Positions 41,701 through 51,822 are shown, numbered from the stretch's first letter. The stretch is 64,000 bases of DNA from Liolophura sinensis (GCF_032854445.1 NC_088304.1:27723732-27787731), one strand, 5' to 3'. The notes: generated by a model not told the origin, from the letters alone. Made by a program: numbers and translations.

Positions 41701-44700
41701 TCGATCGTTGCCAGTAGGTTATGTCATGTGACATAGTTAACCATGTGACACGAACAAAAATTTCACAGTTCAACACAATTCCGTGTATTGATTAATCAGC
41801 TCGATCATCTCGACCACCGAAATTCACGCGAGCGGACACAGTACGCAGAAAGAGTGACACAGTACGCAGAAAGAGTGAACTCGCCGGCGCATTTTTTGGC
41901 TAGTATCTGACATGTTCGATACGAGCGTACTTTCCGGCGGACAAGATCGTCTGCAGAATACACCGTCGATTGGTGCGGACCACCAATTTTTGTTTTTTGT
42001 TTGTTTGTTTTTTTGTTAGAAGTACGCCTGTACCAACAAAAAAAAATCCGCCTAGTGTGTCCCCCATCTAACTGAGGTAAATTGACAAGAGCCTGTATTT
42101 CACCAGTTTACATGTGACCATTTGCTAGCTATCACAGGCACTGTGATATGTAGCCTTACTCTGGTGTTTCTCTCTGCGCTGTCATGTTCGTTTACTTTAC
42201 TTGTTGGGGTTTGCACGCCAGCGCGGCACAATGATCCAAGAGCCTATCCACCAATGAGTTGTCAGTTCAAGTCTAGCTCATGCTCGGTTCCTCTCCGGTG
42301 AAAAGTCTGCCAGCAACCGTTGGATGATCGCAGGTTTCCCCCTGTGCTCTGCCCGGTTTCCACCCACCATAATGCTGGCCGCCGTTGTATGAGTGAATGA
42401 TCTTGAGTACCGCGTAAAACATCAATCAAATAAATAAGTAAAATAAATATATTACTGGTTGCATGTCTTTCCTTTTTAACCCACCGGGCTGACATATACT
42501 CTGTGCCGGAATTTATTGACGGATTCTCCTGAACTGAGATAAACCATGATTACAGTCAAATTGCCATGACTGAATACACCAGTTGCTCATTCCAGGCACA
42601 ACAGCCCGTCGTAGAATTGCACTGTTCAGACAAGAGAACAGCAAAAAACATGCATGGACTCGGATGCATTCGTCCAACTGCGGGCTGATCATATCTATAT
42701 TCGATTTCAAGGCAATGGAGGAGAGCGTTCATTCCAACTGCAACTATAATGGATGCACTTGTCATATAACACAAAATATAGCCTCCAGTATTTGGCAATT
42801 TTGTAGCCAGCTGATATATAGAGAGTTGGGTTACATAACTCTTTGACATACCTGACGCATTCCCACCGACGTAGATGGCCATAGTGAGTGCGATGCTTAC
42901 ACTAAGGTTGATGACCATTCCCGTGGAGGCGTTCACACCGGTCAGCACCTCTTGAGCCACCACGGCAATAGCAAACAGCTGCGAAGAAAAGACAATCGGA
43001 TAATCACTCATTCGAAACCAACACAGTCAATTATGTCTTTTATTTATGGACCTAATTTATTAATGTATATATTTATTTATGTCATCGTTGTTTAAACGCA
43101 ATGCTCGATAATATTACATTTATATGCATGTAGGATTGAGATCAGTTTTAGGGATGGAAAAAATCGGCTTAAACCATCGACATTTGGCAAGCTACTCACA
43201 AACTTTCTCGCGTGTGACGTATATACATGTTCACCCATATATTTTACAGGAAAACGGGTCTTAATGAATCGTAGACTGCACAGGCGGCGAGATGACCGTC
43301 GACCACTTATAGTGTCGTCCAATCCTCACGAATACTGAGAGCTTAGGTATCATTACAACCTGTAGAATGACGGATTCTTATTGTATGTAATTTTGTAATT
43401 TTGTTACTGGTACATGCATATATGTAATTATTGTTCCTATCGAGACAATAAATTGTATTTTTTATTTCACTGACACAAGTATCTGTAATTATACACTCCT
43501 CAACGAAGATAAGGGGCATATACTGGAATCACCCTGTGTGTTAGCCTGTATGTCGCTTTCTCTTCTTGTTTGTCTGTAGACACGACTTTGTCCATACATT
43601 TCCTCTAAAAATACTGCGGTGATTTCGATGAAACTTACCATACACCTTACCTATCATCTGAACTTGTGCATGCTTAAGTTTAGTGGCAATCGGGCAGATA
43701 CATATATAGCTACCCCCCTTTAGGATTTGCGCATTCAGATTTTGTCCATGCATCTCTTCCCAAATTACGGTGCAAATTTTGATGCCACTTACCGTACTAG
43801 GTGTTAGATTGTACTGCTACTGCAGCTGATTATTCTGTTAGAAATAAAATACATACCCGCTTAATTCAACATAAATAATGTGGTAGGCTAACAAGATACG
43901 ATGTTAAATATGACGCAGTTGTATGTGACATTCTATCATCACTCAAACAACAGATTTTTTGTTGAAATTTTGCTGAGTTTTTTATGCGCTAAAATGCATT
44001 CAGGCACCTGACTGTATTTTTTTTAATCTAATGGTTAGCCTGTGACACAAGATGAGATATTGTATATCCTAGGTCGGGCTTTATAAAGACTATTACCGGT
44101 CTCTAGGGTATCTGACGTCACATGATTTTTTCCACTCAAAACACAGTTCTTATAATGTAGTAATATCTCTTAATACCCTCAAGTAAAACATCACTTGAAG
44201 AATGTTAAAAAAAAACCTTCGCCTGTAGGTGAATAAAGGGAAAACGGTTTTATTACACGTAGTATATCATCCATATTTGCTATAACTTGTAATATATCGT
44301 CCATAATTGTTATTACACGTAGTATATGACCGATAATTGTTATTACACGTACTATATGGTTCATAAAGGTTTATACACGTAGTGTATGGTTCATAATTGT
44401 TATTACACATAGTATATAGTTTATAATTGTCATTACACGTAGTATATAGTCCTTAATTGTTATTACACAGTTAATTAACACATTTGTATGCATTTAATTC
44501 AATTTTAAAAAGTTTATTGAAACTTTAAAGTTTGCTGGGCTAAAATGCTCTTAGATATAGCTATAGGTGATAATTACGTTTTGAATTGTCGTTAACTTCA
44601 TTTAAACAATGCGTAAAATGTACAGTATACGATACACAAAGCCAAGTTAAGCAATATTATCGCTTTTTGAGACTGTCCTTTCTGGGTACATATATATACT

Positions 44701-45988
44701 GCATAGACATGATTCAATCTATAGTCTATATCCATATTGATAGTTCATGCAAACAATCCTTGTTTACTCTATTCGTGTACATTACATATATTTTAGCTAA
44801 GAGTAACGTGTGTAGGAATTTGTAAGAACCACAATTTAACCGTCACAGTCTGTCGTATCCGTCTGTCTGTCTGTTGTTTCTGTCTGTTGTATCTGCCTGT
44901 CTGTTGTATCAGTCTCTGTCTGTCAGTCTGTTGTATCTGTCTATCTGTCTGTTGTATCCGTCTGTCTATCTGTCTGTCTATCTCTCTGTCTATCTGTCTG
45001 TCTGTCTGTTGTATCTATCTGTCAGTCTGTTGTATCTGTTTGTCTATCTATCTGTCTGTTGTTTCTGTCTGTTGTATCTGTCTGTCTGATGTATCTGTTT
45101 GTCTGTCTGCTCTGTCTTTCTGTCTATTGCATCTGTCTGTCTGTTGTATGTGTCTGTCTTTCTGTCATTCTGTTGTATCTGTCTGCCTTTCAGTCTATTG
45201 TATCTGTCTGTCTGTTGTATCTGTCTGTCTGTCTGTCTCTCTGTTGTTTCTGTCTGTTGTATCTGTTTGTCTAATGTATCTGTCTGTCTGTCTCCTCTGT
45301 ATGTCAGTCTATTGTATCTGTCTGTCTGTTGTATCTGCCTGTCTGTCAGTCTGTTGTATGTGTCTGTCTGTTGTGTCTTTCTGTCCGTCTGTATTTGTCT
45401 ATCTGCCTCTCTGTGTGTCTGATAGTCTGTTGTGTCTGTTTGTTGTATTTGTCTGTCTGTTGTATCTGTCTGTCTGTCTCTCCGCCTCTCTGTCAGTCTG
45501 TTGTATCTGTCTGTCTGTCAGTCTGTCAGACTGTTGTATCTATCTGTCTGTCAGTCTGTTGTATCTGTCTGTCAGTCAGTCTGTCTATCTCTCTGCAACT
45601 TTTATGGAATTTATGTATTTTGCGTACATCGTTACAGAGAATTTATTCACCATTGCTTGATTGGGTACAAATCCATATTTTTGTGTTATTTGTAACAATG
45701 GCTGTATAACAGGTTAATATCCCTTTGTAGGAGCTCACACTGTGATCAACAGTGGACACGCTGTATACATATAGAAACTTGTACTTTTATATTTTGACGT
45801 TTGTAGGTTGAGCTTTCTAGACTTTGGATATATTTCAAAATTACAGTGTGTAGACCGCCATGCGGATCTCTTAAACAAAAAATTAAACTTACCACAAATA
45901 TGTAGGTGGCGAATATCTCTGAAATGATGTCTCTGATCCAAGGATTCGGAATCCTCAGCCTGGGTGAGGTCAGAGTGAAAGTCTTCAT
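35022..45988 (-). CDS. Aquaglyceroporin-like aquaporin, complete six-exon gene, 295 aa, altered NPA boxes
   Basis: Coding exons on the minus strand are 45893-45988, 42852-42978, 39594-39731, 37689-37801, 36733-36950 and 35022-35217. They sum to 888 nt, stay in phase and end in TGA. Aquaporins are six-helix membrane channels for water and, in this subgroup, glycerol-like solutes; two half-helices carrying NPA motifs meet in the pore. The fold is clear: helix 1 with Glu24, loop B starting SGAFVNPG (75-81), the GAFLAASTVYAVYH stretch before loop C, a long loop C, loop E with INSTKDFAPR (208-217), and helix 6 with FWVSPVATTIGSLL. Asp213 and Arg217 and the long loop C point to the glyceroporin branch. 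Odd points: NPA box 1 is NPG (79-81), box 2 is NST (209-211), and the filter Arg is Lys212. The reading frame is intact with good splice sites, so this looks like a working gene rather than a pseudogene. Transport specificity cannot be inferred safely. Confidence 0.94.
35400..35475 (-). repeat. Dispersed family A, copy 6 (inverted, partial; in aquaporin intron region)
   Basis: Matches the core as ttaattggcaaatggtcag and ccccttgtcaattaacctc, in aquaporin intron 5. Confidence 0.55.
35632..35722. repeat. (AT)n microsatellite in aquaporin intron 5
   Basis: AT run of about 90 bp directly joined to a SINE tail. Confidence 0.98.
35722..35963 (-). mobile_element. SINE copy in aquaporin intron 5
   Basis: Tail (ttaatttgattggtg) abuts an (AT)n microsatellite. 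The core and box B region (ggacttgaactcacagcgac) are well kept; the head end reads cctgggtcattaatcaccttgg. It has the same orientation as the gene. Confidence 0.9.
36039..36130 (+). repeat. 16-bp tandem array in aquaporin intron 5
   Basis: Six units of ccacatttcacagtaa with small changes. Confidence 0.9.
36733..36950 (-). CDS. Aquaporin exon 5: helices 4-5 and loop E with NST box
   Basis: Encodes residues 159-230 plus two bases of Ser231. The acceptor is ccggtgcttacag and the donor is GTGAGT. Helix 4 reads LLVLCTLAILD and helix 5 begins IPIGLSVFS. Loop E reads ACPINSTKDFAPRF, against the family GYAVNPARDFGPRL. The second NPA is therefore NST (209-211) and the filter Arg is Lys212, while Asp213 and Pro216-Arg217 are kept. 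Cys206 falls at the position of the mercury-sensitive Cys189 of human AQP1. Confidence 0.93.
37431..37477. repeat. Short inverted repeat resembling the SINE core (aquaporin intron 4 side)
   Basis: aagaatatttcac is followed 20 bp later by gtgaaatattctt. Both are the conserved word of the main SINE, in opposite directions. Confidence 0.55.
37689..37801 (-). CDS. Aquaporin exon 4: extracellular loop C
   Basis: Encodes residues 121-158. It was found by searching for the missing loop between helices 3 and 4. The acceptor is ggttttattccag and the donor is GTGGGT, phase 0. It reads GIIFSSFPSNPNLTTGAGFL where aquaglyceroporins have GIFATYPSG followed by a variable stretch. Two sequons, Asn134-Ser-Thr and Asn148-Leu-Thr, lie in this extracellular loop. 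The join to exon 5 preserves the exact family spacing into helix 4. Confidence 0.9.
37850..38107 (-). mobile_element. Variant SINE with a different tRNA-like head (in aquaporin intron 3)
   Basis: A short main-SINE-like tail (ttgattcgattgttgg, then catattcaagaatcttttc) lies at the left. The right end reads, on the minus strand, gttgtggctcagtggtg (box A) and, about 50 nt on, ggtccaatcctgg (box B). The middle does not match the other copies, so this is a separate SINE subfamily sharing the tail. Confidence 0.6.
39371..39462 (-). mobile_element. tRNA-like sequence, probably a SINE head (in aquaporin intron 3)
   Basis: On the minus strand a box A-like tggctcagatgatc and a box B gggttcgaaacc lie at tRNA-like spacing, with a foldable ctgactgt-type stem between. 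A run of A and T follows on the gene strand. The cloverleaf is incomplete, so I call it a SINE or tRNA pseudogene. Confidence 0.5.
39594..39731 (-). CDS. Aquaporin exon 3: loop B with NPG box, helix 3
   Basis: Encodes residues 76-120 between the split codons for Gly75 and Asp121. The acceptor is gtttcttgtag and the donor is GTAGGG. The loop-B half-helix begins SGAFVNPG, where the family normally has SGAHLNPA, so the His is Phe77 and the Ala of NPA is Gly81. The rest (helix 3, ending VGAFLAASTVYAVYH) is conventional for aquaglyceroporins. Confidence 0.94.
40933..40965. repeat. Segment shared with the centre of the 11.2-kb MITE
   Basis: Reads ggatgtgatgcatgcctga and taaatttgtc, matching ggatgtgatgcttgcctaa and taaatttatt at 11401-11430. 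The AT-rich surroundings (about 40320-41290) may be a diverged second copy. Confidence 0.45.
41380..42066. mobile_element. TIR element with an internal partial duplication (in aquaporin intron 2)
   Basis: The right end, read inward, is gggggacacactaggcgga followed by a T-run. The same motif occurs internally in forward orientation (gacacactaggcagaattt near 41595; gacacactaggcggatttt near 41672) and in weaker form at the left edge (caccaggcggactttttctc). Two similar halves of about 290 bp share ttatgtcatgtg, catttcacagttcaacacaattcc-type wording (41459 and 41760) and the cagctcgatc block. Confidence 0.65.
42068..42200 (+). repeat. Dispersed family A, copy 7 (in aquaporin intron 2)
   Basis: Reads taactgaggtaaattgac, ctgtatttcaccagtttac, gtgaccatttgctagctatc. 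It starts directly at the right end of the TIR element and ends at a SINE. Confidence 0.7.
42205..42450 (+). mobile_element. SINE copy with alternative head (in aquaporin intron 2)
   Basis: The head reads ggggtttgcacgccagcgcgg instead of the ggcctccgtggctcagtcgg form. Box B (cagttcaagtct), core and caatcaaataaataag tail follow. The 55008 copy has the same head type. Confidence 0.87.
42852..42978 (-). CDS. Aquaporin exon 2: rest of helix 1, loop A, helix 2
   Basis: Encodes residues 33-74 plus the first base of Gly75. The acceptor is tcttttcttcgcag and the donor is GTATGT. It reads LFAIAVVAQEVLTG, then loop A with a sequon at Asn48-Ala-Ser, then helix 2 ending GGNASG. This aligns with the aquaglyceroporin pattern of LFGCGSVAQ followed by VAGQVSG. 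Val59 sits where the helix-2 filter aromatic is expected (after Asn-Leu-Ser). Confidence 0.93.
43490..43800 (+). repeat. Dispersed repeat with two related half-units (in aquaporin intron 1)
   Basis: Two halves about 165 bp apart share actttgtccatacatttcc / attttgtccatgcatctct and gatgaaacttaccatac / gatgccacttaccgtac. This resembles repeats with gatgaaactt words that I recall from bivalve DNA. Confidence 0.5.
44251..44470 (+). repeat. 30-bp tandem array in aquaporin intron 1
   Basis: Eight units of about 30 bp built on tattacacgtagtatat and tcataattgt. Confidence 0.88.
44845..45596 (+). repeat. TCTG/TTGTA-rich minisatellite in aquaporin intron 1
   Basis: Tetranucleotide tctg runs broken by ttgtatctg words. 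All three plus frames stay open over long parts of it and give Cys/Leu/Ser/Val-rich translations, which are artefacts of the period. Confidence 0.95.
45893..45988 (-). CDS. Aquaporin exon 1: start codon, N-terminus and helix 1
   Basis: Encodes residues 1-32. The ATG at 45986-45988 is preceded by an in-frame TAA in the 5' flank, so it is the first usable Met. The short cytoplasmic N-terminus is followed by the RDIISEIFATYIFV part of helix 1, which matches the usual REFLAEFLGTFVLV pattern. The exon ends in phase 0 at a GTAAGT donor. A possible splice acceptor (ttcatttcag) lies just upstream at 46021-46030, so a further 5' non-coding exon may exist. Confidence 0.92.
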
Positions 45989-46020
45989 GCTGACGAGTTA
46001 CCAATGAAGAATAAACCAGT

Positions 46021-48450
46021 CTGAAATGAACCATAAAGTTAGAGGTGTTATTGGTCAAGATAAATGTATCCACAGTATATCTGAGTATTAATGAAGTGGT
46101 CATTGTGAAGAGGTGTTTAAGACAGAGATGGGGAATGTGAGGACTATACTTGAAGAAAAAATTAAGTCAAGGCCAGTCCTGAAATCTATATCAAAAACAT
46201 GTTTACATCTTTTAATTATTGAGTTCATTGCCTACAACTACTAGTATTTTTTTATTTCGTTCCTGTTAGATTTTTGTATGAATCAATTCACATTACATAA
46301 TTCTCTTCATTGAGAATAAAATTTTACCAGTATCAAGTGGTGGAGGTATTTGTAAACCCAGACTGTCTGTTGCCCAACCATACAAACTTGGTTCATTATG
46401 TTCAAATTAAAATTCAAATTCTGTAATGGATCTGGCGAGTTTTCAGGTCCAGTTAGTGGTCAGTGGTATATTTCAGGACAATTATGTAATGGTTGTTCTA
46501 TCGTTAAACATAATGAACTGACCAACCTCCTTAATAGATTTAAAAGATAAGTGAGCTGATCGGTGAGGTTAAAGAAACAGATGTACGTAACGTTGACCAA
46601 TTGACGTTATATGTAGTTTAACTAAAGTAAGCCTTTCAGTTTAAAGTAAAAGAAAGCTAAACTGTGAAATAACGTTCATCAAACAAACAACTGAAAACTG
46701 TAGGTAAAAATATTTTAATTTATTTTTTCAGATATTTTAAAGAGTTTTGAAAGGCATTCAAATATTTGAATACTGTGGGGGGGGGCTTTATGTGCCATGC
46801 TGAGGGTATTTAGGAACTGTGACGTCACAGCACTTTTTTTCCTGGTCATAAGGATAGTATGGTTCATAAAGCCCACCTTAGAATTCAAAACGTTTGATCG
46901 CCTTTAAAGTCTTTTCACAAAAATCTACAAAAAAAATGAAAGTTTATTTATGCATAGTTTTATGTGGTCTATTTAGGATGCCTATTTCAATTTTTAGGGG
47001 TCTTTTCCTTTAACATTGCTGGGACTATAAGTTATAATAGGCTCAGTAGATTCAGAATGTTTATATAGTGTCGAAAAAGCTCAGGTGTCAGTGCGGAAAG
47101 GAGTACCGCGAGTTTGCTATGGATTTGCTCCAGATTGCGCCATTATGTGGCTATATGACAATGTGTGATATCTATAGGACAGGTCGTTTGTGTGGTAAAA
47201 CTCGGCTGTTTTGACGAATGTATAGCAATTGCCTGGAGCTGTCTGAGGCCAACTAAACATGCTCTGCAGTATCTCAGAAAACAATTGTTTTCAACAGCCT
47301 TCAATGCCGCTCTCATGGTCATGCTAACTACTAAGCTACAAGCTCGACATCGAAACAACTGTGCAAATATTATAGGCTTTAATTATTAAGGGTACATTTC
47401 TAGTTTTGTATCATTTTTACTTTTTTACAAAGTATAACTCAAATACTTTGACATTTTCATAAAATTTTCATATTTATAAAAATATGTTTACTAACTAATA
47501 AGATGTGTTTATTATATAAATCATATGTCAGATATTAAAATAATACTATGGTGGATAAGCATGACTTTTTGTTTATCTTACATGTAGAAAAACGATAAAC
47601 ATGTAAAGGTGTTTATTATAATAAACACGTCACACTTTTTGTGTACAGCAAAACCTCCTTTGACCGTTAATATCAATATTTTCTTAGTTAAAATTGATGG
47701 ACTGATTGACCACTTATTCATTCCATATAGCACATTTCAAACTCTCCAGGCGGAAATAAAATCTAAAGAGACGATATGTTCTATCTCTTATACAGGATTA
47801 TAATACATATTTTAATTAAATGACGGTGGTCAAATTTATATAAGTTGTAAATGAACAACACATATGCATGCATTACAAGTGTAAAATAAAGAAAAAATCT
47901 GCATACATCAGATTAGGACAGGTCAGTGAAAGTAAAGTTACACCTTAGTTTGCATTAGCATGAACTAGATTCGGTTTGAGCGAGTGGTTGGGGTTTAGCT
48001 TCGTAAAATGTAGACCGATAGGGTTAACAGTAGTTTATTTCATTCGTAAAACCCTCTTTTGTGAGGATTTACATAGTTGTACAAAACATGACTATTGTAA
48101 TTATGATTTTGGGGTGGTTAATTATGAATTTTTTTTATCCCAGATTAAAATTTTTTATCATATTAGAGATAAAATTATTTATTTGTGTTATGTTTTCTGC
48201 ATGAACATTGGTTCAGTATATTTTAGTCTATGACAAAAATGTCGTGTATTTTAAAGCATAATAGACTACAGCAGGGATAATAAAATCTCTTAATTTACAT
48301 AAGTTAGGGATGTATTCCCGGGGTAGTGTGTTATTAAATATAAGAACCCCAAAGTAAAAACACATATATGGGAATGTTTAAAAAAAAAATCTGTTTTAGG
48401 TCAAAGTGGGGTAATTAATTTCAGATAAGTTACTCAAGACGAAACACAAC
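46021..48450. other. Upstream flank of the aquaporin, no recognised exon
   Basis: A 5' non-coding exon and promoter probably lie here or further right. I cannot place them. Confidence 0.45.
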
Positions 48451-50317
48451 ATGGCGGTAATCACAAAATACACAACAGACGCTAATTCAACCATGACACC
48501 CTACACAACCGTATGGTTAATTTTTGCTTTTTTGTGTATATTTATTGTGGCTCTTTTACATTTCGGCTTTTCACTTTCTTTGTATTCATTAAGTATGTTT
48601 ATAAATGTATTACTTCTCTATGTGTACCTTACACCTATAATTAACACTCATCCTGGCTTTATTATGTGGAAAAATTGTACAGAATCATTCGCATATTACT
48701 CAACTAAATATGGGTAATGACACAGACTCTTTTATGCCTGTTCCACCTCACAATTCATTCTCCCACCTGCCGTTCCACAATGTTTCCTACATAACACCTA
48801 CTTAATTATCAACTGCCTCATCCACCGTTCCAACATATAATCTTGATATTATTGACCAGGTGTGCTTCAATCCAATTGAACTAAATGACTATGATGCATC
48901 TAAAACACATATTGGTGACAACGAAAATTAAATTGCCTATTGGGGTAATTTAGACTCTCACCTGTCCAACTACTATAGCCCTAAGAATTTTACTCAACAC
49001 CTAGAAACCCTCGATTATGATAATCAAAATCAGTTTCCCAATGGGCGATACCAATCAGTTCACTTTGGGGGAAATATGTCAAAAGACCTTAAAGTAAGTT
49101 GTGGTGTTCCCCAGGGATCCATTCTCGGTCCTATACTATTGTTATTGTACCTCATAAGATATTCTGGATTTTACATTATTTGCTGATAATACAAGTGTCT
49201 ACATTTACGCGCCTACAAGCGCCGAGGCTGTATCCACTATGTCTGTTGAGTTGCCTAAAATTTCCGATTGGCTGACAGCTAACCGCTTGTCCCTTAATAC
49301 ATGTATTAGTAAAACAATATGACACATAAATGTATCCAAAAATAAGGCTCTTCCCCTACCGTTATATTTGCATGCCGTTGAAATATCTAGCCTTCAAGAA
49401 CACAAGTTCTTGGGAGTTTATTTTAATTCAAGGCTGTCTTGGACATCTCGCATTTACTTTGTAGTAAGACGGTATCCAGAAGTATTGGCATCATCAAACA
49501 CATTTGAGCAAATATCAAAAAAAAAATCACTGCTTATTTTGTACTACTCTCTGATATTCCGTTATCTTTCCTATGCAAATGTTGTATGGGGTAACATATA
49601 CATGAGTCATCTCCATCCCTAAGTAATTCTTCAGAAACGCATCATCCGCCTCATCACCTTCTCACAAAGACTGGATTATGCGGTTGCAATATTTAGGAAC
49701 TTCAAAATCCTCCCACTTGCAGAAATACACAGATACTCATCCTTGCTAATAGCACATAAATTCAACCACCCTCTCTTCCTCCCAAATTTCAACAGCTGTT
49801 CAAAAGACAATCTGACGTTCACAGTTACCCAACCAGATCATATTCTTTCAATCTCCATGTACCTTTTTTAACTTCAAATCTATCCACACATTTCATCAGA
49901 TCATCAGCCCTAAGGGTGTGGAATAGGCTTCCTCCAAACCGCAAAGTATTCAATGTCACGTCTTCATTCAAATCCAGGTTAAAAGATGTTTGAATTAACA
50001 ATATTTGATCCACATTAGTCATACACTCTACGAGACAGAAGGTGTCCCACAAAATATTATTCACACTATTGTATAGTTAACTTAGATTTTTGTAGTGTTA
50101 CATTTCTATGTGAGTTTTTCCCCAAGTAAATTTGTTTTTTTGTTAATACAATTGTTCAATAATTATCGCTCCTCACCAAGCTTTTTATTATTTGATAATA
50201 ATGAGTCAGGGATAGAACGAATCCCTTGGATTTTATTCCCACCATTTACGAGATATGTAATTATACATATATTTACACATGGTGAATAAACATTCAACTC
50301 AATTTAAAAAAAAACTA
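48451..50317 (+). mobile_element. Degraded, internally deleted non-LTR retrotransposon (LINE)
   Basis: The 3' half keeps recognisable reverse transcriptase blocks. These are the lead-in QSVHFGGNMSKDLKVSCGVPQGSILGP near 49053-49134 and, after one frame shift, the catalytic box FADN (family FADD) at about 49173-49184. Next come a thumb-type block containing WLTANRLSLN and HKFLGVYFNSRLSW, and the C-terminal LQKRIIRLI region up to about 49990. There are at least three in-frame stops. Finger-domain blocks and any endonuclease are missing, so a large internal deletion joins an N-terminal stretch (88-codon ORF 48451-48717 with a hydrophobic segment) to the palm. The element ends in an A-run near 50309-50317. 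The layout resembles Jockey/CR1/L2-like elements; the exact clade is not determinable by eye. Confidence 0.8.
49035..49990 (+). pseudogene. Reverse transcriptase pseudogene of the LINE remnant
   Basis: This is the coding core of the decayed LINE. The palm motif GVPQGSILGP is intact. The YxDD-type box has changed to FADN, losing the second catalytic Asp. A frame shift lies near 49150-49170 between LLLYL and DILDF. Stops interrupt the frame at about 49319 and 49621. The final block before 49870 (ILPLAEIHRYSSLLIAHKF) and the later ALRVWNRLPPN match the usual C-terminus of this class. It cannot encode an active enzyme. Confidence 0.8.
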
Positions 50318-50814
50318 GTTTTTTTGTTAGATATATAAGTAATGTGGAATGTCCAGGTGAATGTACATTGTTGGAAACAAAACCAGTGGCATGTTAAACA
50401 CAGAGGTTACGTTAATACTGTTTTGGATTAACTGGGAGGATTGGTTTCTTGGACAGATTTACGGTTTCATTTGATAATCATGTACATGGTTTTACTTTGT
50501 CTTTAGAGATATTTATATATCTATAAAACAATTTTTATATTTCTTTGCAGACTAGAGTGTGTCTCACTGATTAACGTTAGGGATTACTTAAGACGAAGCA
50601 CATTAGAGGGGGATGAACACCGGCCTTCCACAGATAGTTTGTAGATTTATACATAAGAAATGCCCTTCGTAAGCGATCAACGACGCTCGTGAGGCGCAGG
50701 ACCGGAAGCCGTCGTTTGCGTTCGTTTAAGATCACCAATGTCCAACAAATATGGCATGCTTGTGTGTATACGTTACAGGAGATAAGTTCTTTGATGCCAG
50801 TGATTTAGTCCAGA

Positions 50815-50925
50815 CAATCTGGTTACCTCCATCGATAAAATTGACCGCCATCTTGTAAATGTAACATTCGCTAGTATAGCGTGAAAACAGCAACCAGATA
50901 AATAAAAATAAATAAATGAAGCTCC
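50815..50925 (+). mobile_element. Very diverged SINE 3' fragment
   Basis: Degraded core-tail (gaccgccatcttgtaaatg, then tagtatagcgtgaaaacagc) ending in an aaataaataaatg run. Recognisable only by module order. Confidence 0.5.
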
Positions 50926-51589
50926 TGCAAAGCAATATTTAATAAGCGCTAATTGACACTATAATGTGCAAGTTTAATACTTTCTCTGTGTACCTGCATA
51001 TTCTCAAACGACTTCCTAAACAATTAAAACTTGAGCTTGTTCTACATATGATTGAAACAAAGCAGATAGCCTCGTGTAAACTGCACTTCACCTCTTAAAA
51101 TCTGTACTTAACCGACTAAAATAATACTTTTCCAATCAATAGTTCGTAGCAAATCTGTCAGATAAATACTTGACAGAATTTTGTAATGGAATATAGTTCT
51201 TCTGTACCTATCCACATCTATATGCTACATACCTACGGGCAATCGCATATAGCCGTCAGCGGTTTTTACCTGGCATGGAAGTGTAGTTGCCGTGGTTACC
51301 AAGTAGGTCAGCCAGGTGTCTATAGTAAGTGTTAAAACCTTTAGAACAGTTACACAGGCGAACAATACTCACACCAACATGAAAAGAATTACGGACAGTC
51401 GTGTTCCCTGCGGTTATTTACCCAGTGTTCGGGTGAGTGAGGGTAAATCTATGTCATCTAGCGTTTGATGAAGGCAATATGTCGCATATATAGACTACAG
51501 GGCATATACAGACTATAGTAACCATTTGCTTAGACTATATGTTCACATTCGTAGAAGACCACCGGATGTCGGCAGATAACATGCAGTAT

Positions 51590-51822
51590 ATTTGATTGCC
51601 GTACGCCATACTCAAGAATATTTCTTATATTACATATGCTTATGCGATGGAAGGAAAGCACACAGAGGCCGGGTGAAACCCATGACCATCCGCAAGTTAC
51701 TGTAAAATCTTAGGTGCGATCGGAGAGTAAGCCTGCAGGGCTCAGCAGGGTTTCAACTCACAGTGAGGCTCCTGAGTCGTTGTGCTGTACTCGCACGCTA
51801 ACCACTTGGCCACAGAGGCCCC
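51590..51822 (-). mobile_element. Diverged full-length SINE copy
   Basis: Inverted tail tttgattgccgtacgccat, core caagaatatttcttatat, head ctaaccacttggccacagag. All modules are present with many substitutions. Confidence 0.82.

Noticed and set aside
42583-42846. 87-codon plus frame over the aquaporin exon 2 region
   Set aside because: It lies beside and antisense to the intron after exon 2 and has no motif.
42556-42851. Read-through of aquaporin exon 2 into SKSYVTQLSIY
   Set aside because: The GTATGT donor after NASG and the exact family join to exon 3 show this part is intron.
44887-45660. 257-codon plus-strand frame rich in Cys, Leu, Ser and Val
   Set aside because: It is the translation of the TCTG minisatellite. 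All three frames are open there, and it lies antisense in an aquaporin intron.
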